A stretch of 64,000 nucleotides of DNA. It comes from Foliimonas ilicis (GTDB lineage: Bacteria > Pseudomonadota > Alphaproteobacteria > Rhizobiales > Rhizobiaceae). Positions within the stretch are counted from its first letter, which is position 1. Each line of letters opens with the position of its first letter. The stretch covers positions 423,826 through 487,825 of the forward strand of contig NZ_JBDUUH010000003.1 of NCBI RefSeq assembly GCF_039939195.1, given 5' to 3'. The notes beneath the pieces were generated by a model that was not told the origin of the DNA, did no database searches, and was given only the letters and a program-made list of their open reading frames with translations. Below are positions 33,484 to 42,814 of the stretch, piece after piece. The translations under genes were made by a program, and so were the position numbers.

Positions 33484-35623
33484 ACCAGGTTTGACGCAGC
33501 GTTGCGTAGACCGCACGTCCGGGATTGTAGAAATCTGCGCCGAAGCCGCCATTCGCGACGTATTTCTCGTTAAACAGATTGCTCACATTGACCTCGAATG
33601 AGGTGTTTTCCTGAATTTTGTAATTAAAGGCGGCATCGAAGACGATATTGCCACTCGACCCGACCGTATTCGCATCATCAAAATAATATGAACCGATGTA
33701 ACGGCCTCCAAGACCAAAGGTCATATCTCCACGGGGGCCATCCCCTTCCAGCGTGTAGTTGGCCCACAGCGAAGCCATATGCTTCGACACCATGGCAGGA
33801 CTATTCCCTTCGTTCTGGCCGGCGTTTTCGATGATTTTGGGATCGAGATACGAATAGGCTGCTGTCAGGCTGATATTGTTCGTCAGCTCCGCTTTTGCTT
33901 CCAGATCAATACCCCGGACCCGGACTTTGCCAATCGTGGACGGAACCCCGGTTATCGGATCGTAAACGGTGATGTTCTTCTTGGTCAGATCGTAAATAGA
34001 GGCGCTAAATAAGGCGGGAAATGCGTCAGGCCGATACTTCACACCAACCTCGATCTGCTCGCCACGCTCAGCTTCGAGACCTACGGCTGGTGGAGCAACA
34101 GACTCGGCATAGCTCACATAGGTCGCGAACTCGTCGGTGAACTTGTAGGTCAGGCCTACGCGTTTGGTCATTTCACTGACGTCATCCTCGTCATCTATCA
34201 ACACAGGCGATCCGGTCCAGTAAGAGGCTCCGTATCGCTTGGTATCGAGCCAATCGTTCCGCAATCCAACGGTCGCGATCAGTTTTTCCGAAAAGGTCAA
34301 ATCTTGCTGAACGTAAACGGCATTGGTCTTCTGTTTGGTATTTACCCTTTCTCCCAGCGGAACTGATATTGGCGCCCCCGTATAGATCGGATTGGTCCAG
34401 TCGATCCCAGGCGCGCCGCCAAAATATGTAGCGTTGTCCGTCGAGCGATTATTGTACTCGACACCTACCAGGGTGCGGCTTTCAACATTCTCGAAACTAG
34501 CCTCGTATTGCAGACGCGCGTCGATGACGAAATTCTCTACCGTGTTCTCGTTACCGAAGAAGGCGCGATTGGCGATGGTCGATCCATCTGTCGGTGTACT
34601 GGCGACATAGGCATAGCCGAAATCGGTTTCAGAATTGCTGTAACGTGCATTGGCGTTAAAGCTCAGACCCGAACCGAAATCATGATCAAACATAACGCTG
34701 ACCGTGTTCCTGTCCGTACCGCGATAGTTGAAGTCCGGCTCTCCGAAGAAGCGGCTTCTGTCAAAATTCATGCCGACCGGATGGCCGCCGCCGCCGGGAA
34801 CGCCATTGCGGTGCAGATGATCGTAGACAATTGTCAGATTGGTCGCATCACTGGGGCGCCATGTCAGACCACCCATGAAAAATTTATCGTCGTCCCGAGA
34901 GTAATCGTATTCGGCGTCAGCGTCTTTCAACTTGCCAGTAAAGCGGTAGGACAAGGTATCGTCGCTGGTGATGTTGTCACCGAAGTCGAAACCAATCTCA
35001 GCGTGATTGTAAGAACCGCCGGTTACATACGCTTCGCCGAACCTCTCACTTTTGGGCCGCTTAGTCACAAAATTCACAGATCCGCCCGGATCCGAGACAC
35101 CGAAAGTTGTGGAATTTGCGCCCTTCAGTACCTCTACGCGCTCATAGCCGTAAACTTCTTCTCTGATCCCGCCAAAAGGGCGTCCCAGTGTCAGGCCGTC
35201 ACGGTAAATAGTGGCGTCAAAACCGCGAATTTTGAAGAAGTCGTATCTGTCATCCGAACCGTAGAAGTCCGCGTTGACACCAGCAGTATATTGCAGCACC
35301 TGCTCGACATTCTGCGCGCCGCGCTGCTGAATCTCCTTAGAAGTGATCACCGAAACTGAAGCTGGCGTATCTAGAATATCCGTCGCCATCTTGCTGCCGC
35401 TTGAGGTCGTCGTCGCGACGATCGACTTCGAGTCGTCATCAACACCACTACCAGCCCCAGCACCTTCAACTGTAATCGTTTCAAGCACGATACCGCCGTC
35501 AGCTTCCTGTGCGAGCAAATAGGTCGGCGTGAAGGCGACGAGCGCTGTGCAGCCCAGAAGCACCGCATTCAGATAGCGGATACGTGCCTGCCTGTTGGAG
35601 CCGCCGGTCGATTCTTTGTACAT
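33482..35623 (-). CDS. TonB-dependent siderophore receptor (FhuA/FoxA-type)
   Basis: 713-aa outer-membrane receptor. After the signal peptide (ending near LLAQ) come a plug domain (TPASVSVITSKEIQQRGAQNVEQVLQYTAGV, VEVLKGANSTTFGVSDPGGSVNFVTKRP) and a 22-strand barrel ending YATLRQTW with the terminal aromatic. The TonB box is probably ITVEGAG. Family members import ferric hydroxamate siderophores such as ferrichrome or ferrioxamine; the exact one cannot be read. It faces the binding protein gene of a cognate ABC importer and converges with the AraC gene. Confidence 0.92.
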   Translation of the reverse strand: MYKESTGGSNRQARIRYLNAVLLGCTALVAFTPTYLLAQEADGGIVLETITVEGAGAGSGVDDDSKSIVATTTSSGSKMATDILDTPASVSVITSKEIQQRGAQNVEQVLQYTAGVNADFYGSDDRYDFFKIRGFDATIYRDGLTLGRPFGGIREEVYGYERVEVLKGANSTTFGVSDPGGSVNFVTKRPKSERFGEAYVTGGSYNHAEIGFDFGDNITSDDTLSYRFTGKLKDADAEYDYSRDDDKFFMGGLTWRPSDATNLTIVYDHLHRNGVPGGGGHPVGMNFDRSRFFGEPDFNYRGTDRNTVSVMFDHDFGSGLSFNANARYSNSETDFGYAYVASTPTDGSTIANRAFFGNENTVENFVIDARLQYEASFENVESRTLVGVEYNNRSTDNATYFGGAPGIDWTNPIYTGAPISVPLGERVNTKQKTNAVYVQQDLTFSEKLIATVGLRNDWLDTKRYGASYWTGSPVLIDDEDDVSEMTKRVGLTYKFTDEFATYVSYAESVAPPAVGLEAERGEQIEVGVKYRPDAFPALFSASIYDLTKKNITVYDPITGVPSTIGKVRVRGIDLEAKAELTNNISLTAAYSYLDPKIIENAGQNEGNSPAMVSKHMASLWANYTLEGDGPRGDMTFGLGGRYIGSYYFDDANTVGSSGNIVFDAAFNYKIQENTSFEVNVSNLFNEKYVANGGFGADFYNPGRAVYATLRQTW

Positions 35624-35706
35624 GCTCGAGTTCCAGAAGTTGATGTTGATATGCTGGCGTTCGGCGGGACAGCGTCCGAGGTTTGCTGACAGCAGAGAAA
35701 GCCTGA

Positions 35707-35726
35707 TATCACCTTGCGCGGTGATA
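35707..35726. promoter_or_regulatory. Inverted repeat TATCACC-TTGCGC-GGTGATA between receptor and importer genes
   Basis: Perfect 7-bp arms with a 6-bp spacer lie in the 261-bp divergent interval, 84 bp before the receptor start and 158 bp before the binding protein start. It is a candidate operator for the AraC-type protein or an iron regulator. It is not a Fur box. Confidence 0.45.
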
Positions 35727-35884
35727 ACTTGATCACTTTTGTCCGGTATTGTAAGTTTTCCCGGTTTTGTAGAAACCCACGGAAACTTCGTCGCTCTTTT
35801 GCAGGGTCGAGGGCATCAGCCTTGACGCCGGGGGATGAACCTGAAAGTGAAACTCCACTTTAACAGTTATGAAGGGTTCAGCCG

Positions 35885-36883
35885 ATGCTGCGGTTCTTTC
35901 GTCTTTCCGTAATATTGGCCGCGATGTGCCTTTCAATAGCGGCCTTCGGCCGCGCATGGGCTGATGAAACCACCACCTACCCGGTCGTCATCAAGCATGC
36001 GCTGGGCACGACGACCCTCACCAAGAAGCCTAAACGCGTTGCGACTGTTGCCTGGGCAAACCATGAGGTTCCTCTGGCACTCGGCATCGTGCCTGTCGGC
36101 TTTGCAGCAGCAAATTTCGGTGATGACGATGGCGACGGGCTGTTGCCTTGGGTGGCCGAAAAACTGACCGAACTTAAAGCCGAGACGCCGGTGCTTTTCG
36201 ATGAGGGCGACGGGATCGATTTCGAAGCGGTTGCCGCCACCAGTCCCGATGTGATCCTCGCATCCTATTCCGGTCTGAGCCAGGCCGACTACGACACGCT
36301 GAGCCGGATCGCTCCAGTCGTCGCCTATCCCGAATCCCCGTGGGCAACCGACTGGCGCGAGATGATCCGCTTCAACAGCGCGGGCCTTGGCATGACTGCC
36401 GAAGGTGATGCGCTGATCAAACGTATCGAGGGCGAGATCGCCGAAGTCGTCGCCGGGCATCCGCAGCTCAAGGGCAAGTCCGCGATGTTCGTTACCCATC
36501 TCGACACGACCAATCTGAGCATCGTCAATTTCTACACCGCCAATGATACGCGGGTGAAATTCTTTGCCGATCTCGGTCTGGCCTCACCCAAAAGCGTTGT
36601 GGAAGCAACGAAGCCGGGGCAATTTGCAGCGGGCGTCAGCGCTGAGCGCGTCGATGCGTTCGACGATGTCGACATCGTCGTGACCTATGGCAGCCAGCCG
36701 CTGCTTGATGCGGTGCGCGCCGATCCGCTGTTGTCCAGAATGCCTGCCGTTACCAATAATGCGATCGTCATGCTCGGTCACAATCCGCTTGGCACTGCGT
36801 CCAACCCGACGCCGCTGTCGATTTCGTGGGTTCTGAAGGACTACGCCGACCTGCTAGCCGAAGCCGCCAAAAAATCCGAATGA
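35885..36883 (+). CDS. Iron-siderophore ABC transporter substrate-binding protein
   Basis: 332 aa, class III periplasmic binding protein (FecB/FhuD/FepB family). Signal peptide ends at AWADE. The domain has KKPKRVATVAWANHEVPLALGIVPVG and the DFEAVAATSPDVILASYSGLS segment with a helical backbone, then the second lobe VDAFDDVDIVVTYG. It delivers the ferric siderophore imported by the receptor to the two permeases encoded just downstream; its stop overlaps the first permease start (ATGA). Confidence 0.9.
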   Translation: MLRFFRLSVILAAMCLSIAAFGRAWADETTTYPVVIKHALGTTTLTKKPKRVATVAWANHEVPLALGIVPVGFAAANFGDDDGDGLLPWVAEKLTELKAETPVLFDEGDGIDFEAVAATSPDVILASYSGLSQADYDTLSRIAPVVAYPESPWATDWREMIRFNSAGLGMTAEGDALIKRIEGEIAEVVAGHPQLKGKSAMFVTHLDTTNLSIVNFYTANDTRVKFFADLGLASPKSVVEATKPGQFAAGVSAERVDAFDDVDIVVTYGSQPLLDAVRADPLLSRMPAVTNNAIVMLGHNPLGTASNPTPLSISWVLKDYADLLAEAAKKSE

Positions 36884-37920
36884 CAGCCAGCGTCGATTCC
36901 TCCGACCGGCCCCACTTCTCCGGAAGGTCGAGCCGCACTCGGCTTCTATGGCTCGCCGCACTCGTCGCAGCACTTGCTGTTCTATGCGCGCTTTCCGTGG
37001 CGATCGGCACGCGCAACGTTGCATTCAGTGACATCATCGCGGCGCTCGGCGGTCAGGTTGAGAGCATCGGTCAGGCGGCGGTGGCCGTGCGTATTCCGCG
37101 CACACTGCTTGCCGTGCTTGCGGGAGCCGCACTTGGGCTCGCCGGAGCGATCATGCAGGGTGTGACGCGTAACCCATTGGCCGATCCGGGCATTCTGGGC
37201 GTCAATATGGGCGCATCGCTTGCCGTTGTCGTCGGGGTCGCGTGGTTCAATATCTCCTCCGCCAACGCTTACATCTTTGTCGCCATTTTCGGTGCGGGTG
37301 CGGCGGCAGTCTTTGTCTACACGATCGGCTCACTTGGCCGTGGCGGCGCGACCCCGCTTAAACTGGCGCTTGCAGGGGCTGCCACTTCGGTAGCGTTTTC
37401 CTCGCTCGTCATCGCCGTCGTGCTGCCGCGAAACGATATCGCAGGCGGCATTCGCGCATGGCAAATCGGCGGCGTGGGCGGCGCGACTTTCGACCGTATT
37501 TCCCATGTGCTGCCATTTCTCGCAGTCGGTTTCATCATCAGCCTCATGTCTGCCCGAAAGCTGAACTCCCTGGCCTTGGGTGACGAACTCGCCGCAGGTC
37601 TTGGCGAGCGCGTTGCCTTAGCACGCGCTACCGCAGCCTTTGGTGCGATGTTGCTATGCGGAGCAACCACTGCGGTTTGCGGACCTATCGGCTTTCTCGG
37701 ATTGATCGTGCCGCATCTCTGCCGACTGTTGATTGGGGTCGATCATCGCTGGCTGCTGCCGTTTTCGGCACTTAGCGGCGCATGCCTGTTGCTGGCTGCC
37801 GACATCGTCGGGCGCATTATTGCGCGGCCCGCGGAGCTAGACGTCGGCATTGTCACCGCCCTCATCGGCGCGCCGTTCTTCATCTGGATTGTCAGACGCC
37901 AGCGCGTGCGTGAGTTATGA
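36880..37920 (+). CDS. FecCD-family iron-siderophore ABC permease (first)
   Basis: 346 aa, about ten helices. FecCD hallmarks include RIPRTLLAVLAGAALGLAGAIMQGVTRNPLADPGILGVNMGAS and GPIGFLGLIVPHLCRLLIGVDHRWLLPFSALSGACLLLAADIVGR. ATG 36880 overlaps the binding protein stop by 4 bp; the longer frame lies inside that gene. It pairs with the second permease to form the membrane channel of the ferric-siderophore importer. Confidence 0.92.
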   Translation: MTASVDSSDRPHFSGRSSRTRLLWLAALVAALAVLCALSVAIGTRNVAFSDIIAALGGQVESIGQAAVAVRIPRTLLAVLAGAALGLAGAIMQGVTRNPLADPGILGVNMGASLAVVVGVAWFNISSANAYIFVAIFGAGAAAVFVYTIGSLGRGGATPLKLALAGAATSVAFSSLVIAVVLPRNDIAGGIRAWQIGGVGGATFDRISHVLPFLAVGFIISLMSARKLNSLALGDELAAGLGERVALARATAAFGAMLLCGATTAVCGPIGFLGLIVPHLCRLLIGVDHRWLLPFSALSGACLLLAADIVGRIIARPAELDVGIVTALIGAPFFIWIVRRQRVREL

Positions 37921-38957
37921 CGATGCTTTCTGCCACCATCGACACCATTGTTGAAAACCGCAGCCGTCGCGCGCGCAACTACAATCTTGTGATTGCCTTC
38001 CTCGTGGCTCTTCTGGTCGCAACCTTTGCCCTGACGCTTGTGATGGGTCAATCGTTCACGCCGCCTGGAGACGTCATCCGCGTACTGCTCGGTGAAGACG
38101 TGGCGGGCGCGACCTTCACGGTCGGGCAGTTGCGCCTGCCGCGCGCTGTACTCTCGGTTCTTGCGGGACTGAGTTTCGGGCTCGGCGGGGTCGCCTTTCA
38201 GATCATGCTGCGCAATCCGCTCGCCAGCCCTGACATCATCGGCATCAGCTCAGGTGCGAGTGCGGCGGCGGTCTTTGCCATCGTCGTGCTGTCGCTGAAA
38301 GGACCGGTCGTATCGCTGTTTGCCGTTGGCGCGGGTCTGGGGGTCGCAATGCTGGTCTACGGCCTTTCGTTCAGAAATGGCGTCGCCGGAACGCGGCTTA
38401 TCCTTGTCGGCATCGGCGTTTCGGCCATGCTTGAAAGCTTCATCGCCTACATATTATCGACCGCACCGGCATGGAGTCTGCAAGAGGCCATGCGCTGGCT
38501 GACCGGCAGCGTCAACGGCGCGCAGCTTGGTCAGGCGCTCCCGCTCCTACTCGCGCTGACCGCCTTCGGCGGGTTGCTGCTAAGCCGCCATCGCGACCTC
38601 GAAGGGTTGAGGTTAGGCGACGACACCGCCGCAGCCCTTGGCATCGGAGTTGCCAAGACACGCATCATCGTCATTGTCGCGGCAGTCGGCATGATTGCAT
38701 GCGCCACGGCGGTAACAGGCCCAATCGCCTTTGTCGCGTTTCTGTCCGGGCCGATCGCCGCGCGTGTCGTCAGGAACAACGGACCGCTTCTGATCCCGTC
38801 CGCGCTGATCGGCGCAATGCTTGTGCTAGTGGGCGATTATTGCGGCCAGTTTCTTCTGCCAAGCCGTTATCCGGTCGGTGTCATCACCGGCGCATTGGGC
38901 GCTCCCTATCTGATCTACCTGATCGTGCGCGTAAACCGGGCCGGAGGCTCGTTATGA
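37917..38957 (+). CDS. FecCD-family iron-siderophore ABC permease (second)
   Basis: 346 aa, same family as the preceding gene but diverged: LRLPRAVLSVLAGLSFGLGGVAFQIMLRNPLASPDIIGISSGAS and GPIAFVAFLSGPIAARVV. The usual VPH is replaced by LSG in the latter motif, as is seen in FepG-like partners. A 4-bp ATGA overlap joins it to the first permease, and another joins it to the ATPase. The two permeases form a heterodimer. Confidence 0.92.
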   Translation: MTMLSATIDTIVENRSRRARNYNLVIAFLVALLVATFALTLVMGQSFTPPGDVIRVLLGEDVAGATFTVGQLRLPRAVLSVLAGLSFGLGGVAFQIMLRNPLASPDIIGISSGASAAAVFAIVVLSLKGPVVSLFAVGAGLGVAMLVYGLSFRNGVAGTRLILVGIGVSAMLESFIAYILSTAPAWSLQEAMRWLTGSVNGAQLGQALPLLLALTAFGGLLLSRHRDLEGLRLGDDTAAALGIGVAKTRIIVIVAAVGMIACATAVTGPIAFVAFLSGPIAARVVRNNGPLLIPSALIGAMLVLVGDYCGQFLLPSRYPVGVITGALGAPYLIYLIVRVNRAGGSL

Positions 38958-39814
38958 CCACTCACACCCTTACCGCGAGCCAGCTTTCTGCGGGTTACGG
39001 AGACAACATCATTCTGGACGGGCTGGATCTTGCTGTGCCGCCCGGCAAAATCACCGTGATCGTCGGCGCCAATGCCTGCGGCAAGTCCACGCTTTTGCGC
39101 ACCATGTCGCGCCTCATCTCGCCGCGTAAAGGTCATGTGCTGCTCGACGGCAAGTCGATCCACCGCACTGCGCCGCGAGAACTCGCCCGTAAACTCGGCC
39201 TGCTTCCGCAATCGCCCACAGCGCCGGAAGGCATTGCGGTTGCCGATCTCGTCAGCCGTGGCAGGCATCCACATCAGGGCATGTTTTCGAGCTGGACGCG
39301 CAAGGATGATGAAGCAGTTGCCGCAGCGCTTGAAGCGACCAAGACTGTCGAACTTGCCGAACGTCCGGTGGACGAGCTTTCCGGCGGGCAACGCCAGCGG
39401 GTCTGGATTGCGATGGCGCTGGCGCAACAGACCGACATTCTGCTGCTGGACGAGCCGACAACCTTTCTCGACATCGCTCATCAGGTGGAAGTTCTCGACC
39501 TTTTGACCGATCTCAATCACACGCGCGGAACCACGATCGTCATGGTGCTGCACGATCTCAATCTAGCAGCGCGCTATGCCGATTTCCTCGTCGCAATGTC
39601 GGAGGGACACCTGCATGTCACAGGCAAGCCAGAAGACGTTTTGACGACAGAAACCGTGCGGCAGGTCTTCGGCATTGAAAGCCGCATCATCACCGACCCG
39701 ACCTCGGGCAGGCCTATCATGCTTCCGATCGGCCGGCACCAGATGGTGACAGAGCAAGCCAGCTCTACCTCGCACTCCCGTACCGCAGTCATCCAGAAGG
39801 AGACCCAATCATGA
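38954..39814 (+). CDS. Iron-siderophore ABC transporter ATP-binding protein (FepC/FecE-type)
   Basis: 286 aa. Walker A GANACGKST (38-46), the signature LSGGQRQRVWIAMALAQ, Walker B ILLLDEPTTFLDIAHQ and the switch VLHDLNLAARYAD are the FepC-type set. ATG 38954 overlaps the second permease stop (ATGA); the much longer open frame upstream runs through the permease gene in another phase and is discarded. It drives import of the ferric siderophore. Confidence 0.93.
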   Translation: MTTHTLTASQLSAGYGDNIILDGLDLAVPPGKITVIVGANACGKSTLLRTMSRLISPRKGHVLLDGKSIHRTAPRELARKLGLLPQSPTAPEGIAVADLVSRGRHPHQGMFSSWTRKDDEAVAAALEATKTVELAERPVDELSGGQRQRVWIAMALAQQTDILLLDEPTTFLDIAHQVEVLDLLTDLNHTRGTTIVMVLHDLNLAARYADFLVAMSEGHLHVTGKPEDVLTTETVRQVFGIESRIITDPTSGRPIMLPIGRHQMVTEQASSTSHSRTAVIQKETQS

Positions 39815-40875
39815 ACGGCGTTCAGGAATTCAAGCTCTCCGGCACAGCGCTGCCGAAGAATGCGGGAAGCATGCTCGATGAAATCTGCGAGCATTTCCTC
39901 GAGCATTCCGAGGTGCAGCGAACCGACAATCTCGTCCTGCTGAAAAGCGAAATCGGCACCGCAGGCATTCGCATGGAGGATGAAAAACTCCTGATCGAAC
40001 TCGATAGCCCAACTGAAGATGCGCTTCAGATGAGCCGAAACATCATCGCGGAGCACCTGTTCTATTTTGCCGGCGAGGACCCGTTCGAATTGACGTGGTC
40101 GGACCCCGCACCGCTCGCATTGTTGCCCAATATCATCCATATCACTGTTGTCTCGGCAGAGGATGTGACCCCTCATATGCGGCGGGTGAAATTCGCGTGC
40201 GACGATATTGCGCCATTCGCCGATGGCGACATGCATGTCCGCCTTCTCGTTCCGCCGAAGGGCAGGCCTCCGGTATGGCCGGGACTGCGCCCGGATGGCC
40301 GCGTAGCTTGGCCGGAAGGTAAGGACGAAATTCTGGTACGCGTCTACACGATCCGTGCGGTCGACATCGAGCGCCGGGAACTATGGATCGATTTCCTACA
40401 GCATCCGGCTCCCGGCGTTCACACACCCGGTGCCGATTTTGCCCGCGACGTGCAACCAGGCGAGAAAGTAGCGCTGCTTGGGCCTGGCGGCGGCGGCCTC
40501 CCGCAGTCAAAGTCCATTCTGCTCATCGGAGACGAAAGCGCCCTGCCCGCCATCGCCCGCATTGCCGCCGAAGTGCCAGCGGGTACGCGCATGCAGGCAA
40601 TCATCGAGGTGCTGGATGAGGCAGAAGAACAGCCACTGCCGTCAGCAGGCTCAATCGACGTGCGCTGGCTGCATCGCAAGAACTATCCTGCTGATGCTAC
40701 GAGCGTTCTCGCGGACGCGGCCGAGAATGCGATAGGCTCGATCGACGACGAAACCTACGTCTGGGTCGCCTGCGAAAAGGAAGATGTGCGCACGATCCGG
40801 GCATTTTTAAAGGGCCGCAAGCACGACAGGAAGCGTATGTACGCTGCCTGGTATTGGGAGCGGGATCAGGCCTGA
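39811..40875 (+). CDS. Siderophore-interacting protein (ferric-siderophore reductase) with N-terminal DUF2218 domain
   Basis: 354 aa cytoplasmic fusion. Residues about 1-95 are DUF2218 (KNAGSMLDEICEHFLEHSEVQ...GIRMEDEKLLIEL), and the rest is the SIP/ViuB FAD- and NAD(P)H-binding reductase (VTPHMRRVKFACDDI, EILVRVYTIRAVD, GPGGGGLPQSKSILLIGDESALPAIARIAAEVP, WVACEKEDVRTIRAFLKGRK, YAAWYWERDQA). It would release iron from the imported siderophore by reduction. It is the last gene of the importer operon (ATGA overlap), completing uptake and release in one transcript. Confidence 0.92.
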   Translation: MNGVQEFKLSGTALPKNAGSMLDEICEHFLEHSEVQRTDNLVLLKSEIGTAGIRMEDEKLLIELDSPTEDALQMSRNIIAEHLFYFAGEDPFELTWSDPAPLALLPNIIHITVVSAEDVTPHMRRVKFACDDIAPFADGDMHVRLLVPPKGRPPVWPGLRPDGRVAWPEGKDEILVRVYTIRAVDIERRELWIDFLQHPAPGVHTPGADFARDVQPGEKVALLGPGGGGLPQSKSILLIGDESALPAIARIAAEVPAGTRMQAIIEVLDEAEEQPLPSAGSIDVRWLHRKNYPADATSVLADAAENAIGSIDDETYVWVACEKEDVRTIRAFLKGRKHDRKRMYAAWYWERDQA

Positions 40876-40984
40876 ATCAACGCAAGTTCCTTAGAGGGCA
40901 AGTAGCCACAATGTCGATCATCGTCTCCGAGACCGACTAATCTGCTATGAGGCAGTGTCCCTCTGATTCTTTGCGCAGGCTGCC

Positions 40985-42787
40985 TTGATTTCCGATCCCG
41001 CCCACATCCTGAAAGCCGTTTACGGCTACGACGCGTTTCGCGGGAGTCAAAAAGAGGTCGTCGCGCATGTGACGGCAGGCAACAATGCCTTTGTCCTGAT
41101 GCCGACAGGCGGCGGCAAATCGCTATGCTATCAGATACCTGCAATGGCGCGCCCCGGCATGGGCCTCGTTGTCTCGCCATTGATTGCGTTGATGGTCGAT
41201 CAGGTTGCGGCGCTGCGGCAGGCCGGGGTAAAGGCTGCTGCGCTCAATTCCGATCTTCCGGGCGAAGAGCGTAGTATCTTGTGGCGCGATATTTACGCGG
41301 GCGAGCTCGACCTTCTCTATGTTGCGCCGGAGACCCTGCTCAAGCCAGATGTGCTGGAACGCCTTCGCAAAGTTCCACTGTCGCTGATCGCCATTGACGA
41401 GGCGCATTGCCTCTCGCAATGGGGGCACGATTTTCGGCCTTCCTACCGTCAGCTCGATGCGCTGGTTACAGCATTCCCCGACACGCCGCGCATGGCATTA
41501 ACGGCCACGGCAGATGCCCCGACGCGTGCCGAAATCCTGACCCATCTCCAAATCGCGGAAAGGGACGCATTCATTGCCGGCTTCGACCGTCCCAATATTC
41601 GTTACAGCATCATAGAAAAGGACAATCCGCGAGCACAGTTGAAGCGCTTCCTCGCAAATCATCAAGGCGAAAGCGGTATTGTCTACTGTCTGTCAAAACG
41701 AAAGACAGAAGAAACCGCCGAGTGGCTTTGCACGCAAGGGTATGACGCCCTCCCCTACCATGGCGGTATGGATAAAGCGGCGCGTGAAGCGAACCAGTCA
41801 CGCTTCCAGCTCGACGAAGCCGTTATCATGGTGGCCACCGTCGCGTTCGGTATGGGTATAGACAAGCCGGATGTGCGCTTCGTCGCCCATATCGACCTGC
41901 CGGGCAGCATAGAGGCCTATTATCAGGAAACCGGCCGTGCTGGTCGCGACGGCCTGCCTTCGAACACGCTGATGCTTTATGGCTACGAGGACATTGCGCT
42001 GCGCAGCCGCTTCATCGAGGAATCGGACGCACCCGAACAGCGAAAGCGTATGGAGCGCCAGAAGCTCGATGCACTTCTCGGCCTTGCCGAAACGGCAGGC
42101 TGCCGCCGGAAGGTGCTGCTTTCCTATTTCGGTGATGAGTGCGAGCCATGTGGCAATTGCGACACCTGCGCCGAACCGCCAAAGCTGTTTGACGGCACGA
42201 TCGCGGCCCAGAAAGCCTTGTCGTGCATCTACCGCACCGGCGAGCGTTTTGGTCAAGCCTATATTGTGAGTGTGCTCCTGGGTGTCGAGGATCAGCGAAT
42301 TACCAGTTCAGGTCATGACCAGATCACGACCTACGGCATCGGCAAAGAACACGACAACCGCACCTGGCGGGCGATCCTGCGCCAGTTGATCGCGCTACGC
42401 CTGATTGAAGTCGATGCGGTTGGCCATGGGGGACTGTCTATCTCGGATGCGGGTCGCCAGTTCCTGCGTGATAAGCCTACCCTCATGCTTCGTGTACCTC
42501 CGGTCGCCCGTACAGAGCGAAGCAAGACATCCCGTAGCACGGCATCGAGCACTCTGCCCGAAACGGATCGCGCGCTGTTTCAGGCTCTGCGAGAAAAGCG
42601 TATGGAAATCGCCAAGGCTCAGAATCTGCCGCCCTATGTGATTTTCCATGACAAGACGCTGATCGAGCTCGCTGCGGCTCGCCCGGCATCACGTATTGAG
42701 ATGGCGGGCGTTCCGGGTGTCGGCGAGGCCAAGCTCGACCGTTATGGGCCTGCGTTTCTGTCGGTTATCGCACAGCACGCAGGCTAA
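40985..42787 (+). CDS. recQ: ATP-dependent DNA helicase RecQ
   Basis: 600 aa with every RecQ part: Walker A PTGGGKS (40-46), DEAH box IDEAHCLSQWGHDF (138-150), ATATA motif LTATAD, motif VI region YYQETGRAGRDG, a zinc site with Cys residues in CRR...ECEPCGNCDTC, a winged helix (RQC) and a C-terminal HRDC domain ending RYGPAFLSVI. The only start before the helicase is TTG 40985, since the frame is closed just upstream. It unwinds DNA 3'-5' in recombination and repair. Unrelated to its neighbours. Confidence 0.94.
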   Translation: MISDPAHILKAVYGYDAFRGSQKEVVAHVTAGNNAFVLMPTGGGKSLCYQIPAMARPGMGLVVSPLIALMVDQVAALRQAGVKAAALNSDLPGEERSILWRDIYAGELDLLYVAPETLLKPDVLERLRKVPLSLIAIDEAHCLSQWGHDFRPSYRQLDALVTAFPDTPRMALTATADAPTRAEILTHLQIAERDAFIAGFDRPNIRYSIIEKDNPRAQLKRFLANHQGESGIVYCLSKRKTEETAEWLCTQGYDALPYHGGMDKAAREANQSRFQLDEAVIMVATVAFGMGIDKPDVRFVAHIDLPGSIEAYYQETGRAGRDGLPSNTLMLYGYEDIALRSRFIEESDAPEQRKRMERQKLDALLGLAETAGCRRKVLLSYFGDECEPCGNCDTCAEPPKLFDGTIAAQKALSCIYRTGERFGQAYIVSVLLGVEDQRITSSGHDQITTYGIGKEHDNRTWRAILRQLIALRLIEVDAVGHGGLSISDAGRQFLRDKPTLMLRVPPVARTERSKTSRSTASSTLPETDRALFQALREKRMEIAKAQNLPPYVIFHDKTLIELAAARPASRIEMAGVPGVGEAKLDRYGPAFLSVIAQHAG

Positions 42788-42814
42788 TCCGTCGGCCTCG
42801 GACACAGTTCCCGG

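Noticed and set aside
38471..38953. N-terminal extension of the siderophore ATPase frame
   Set aside because: The added residues run through the second permease gene in another phase; ATG 38954 with ATGA overlap starts the ABC domain.
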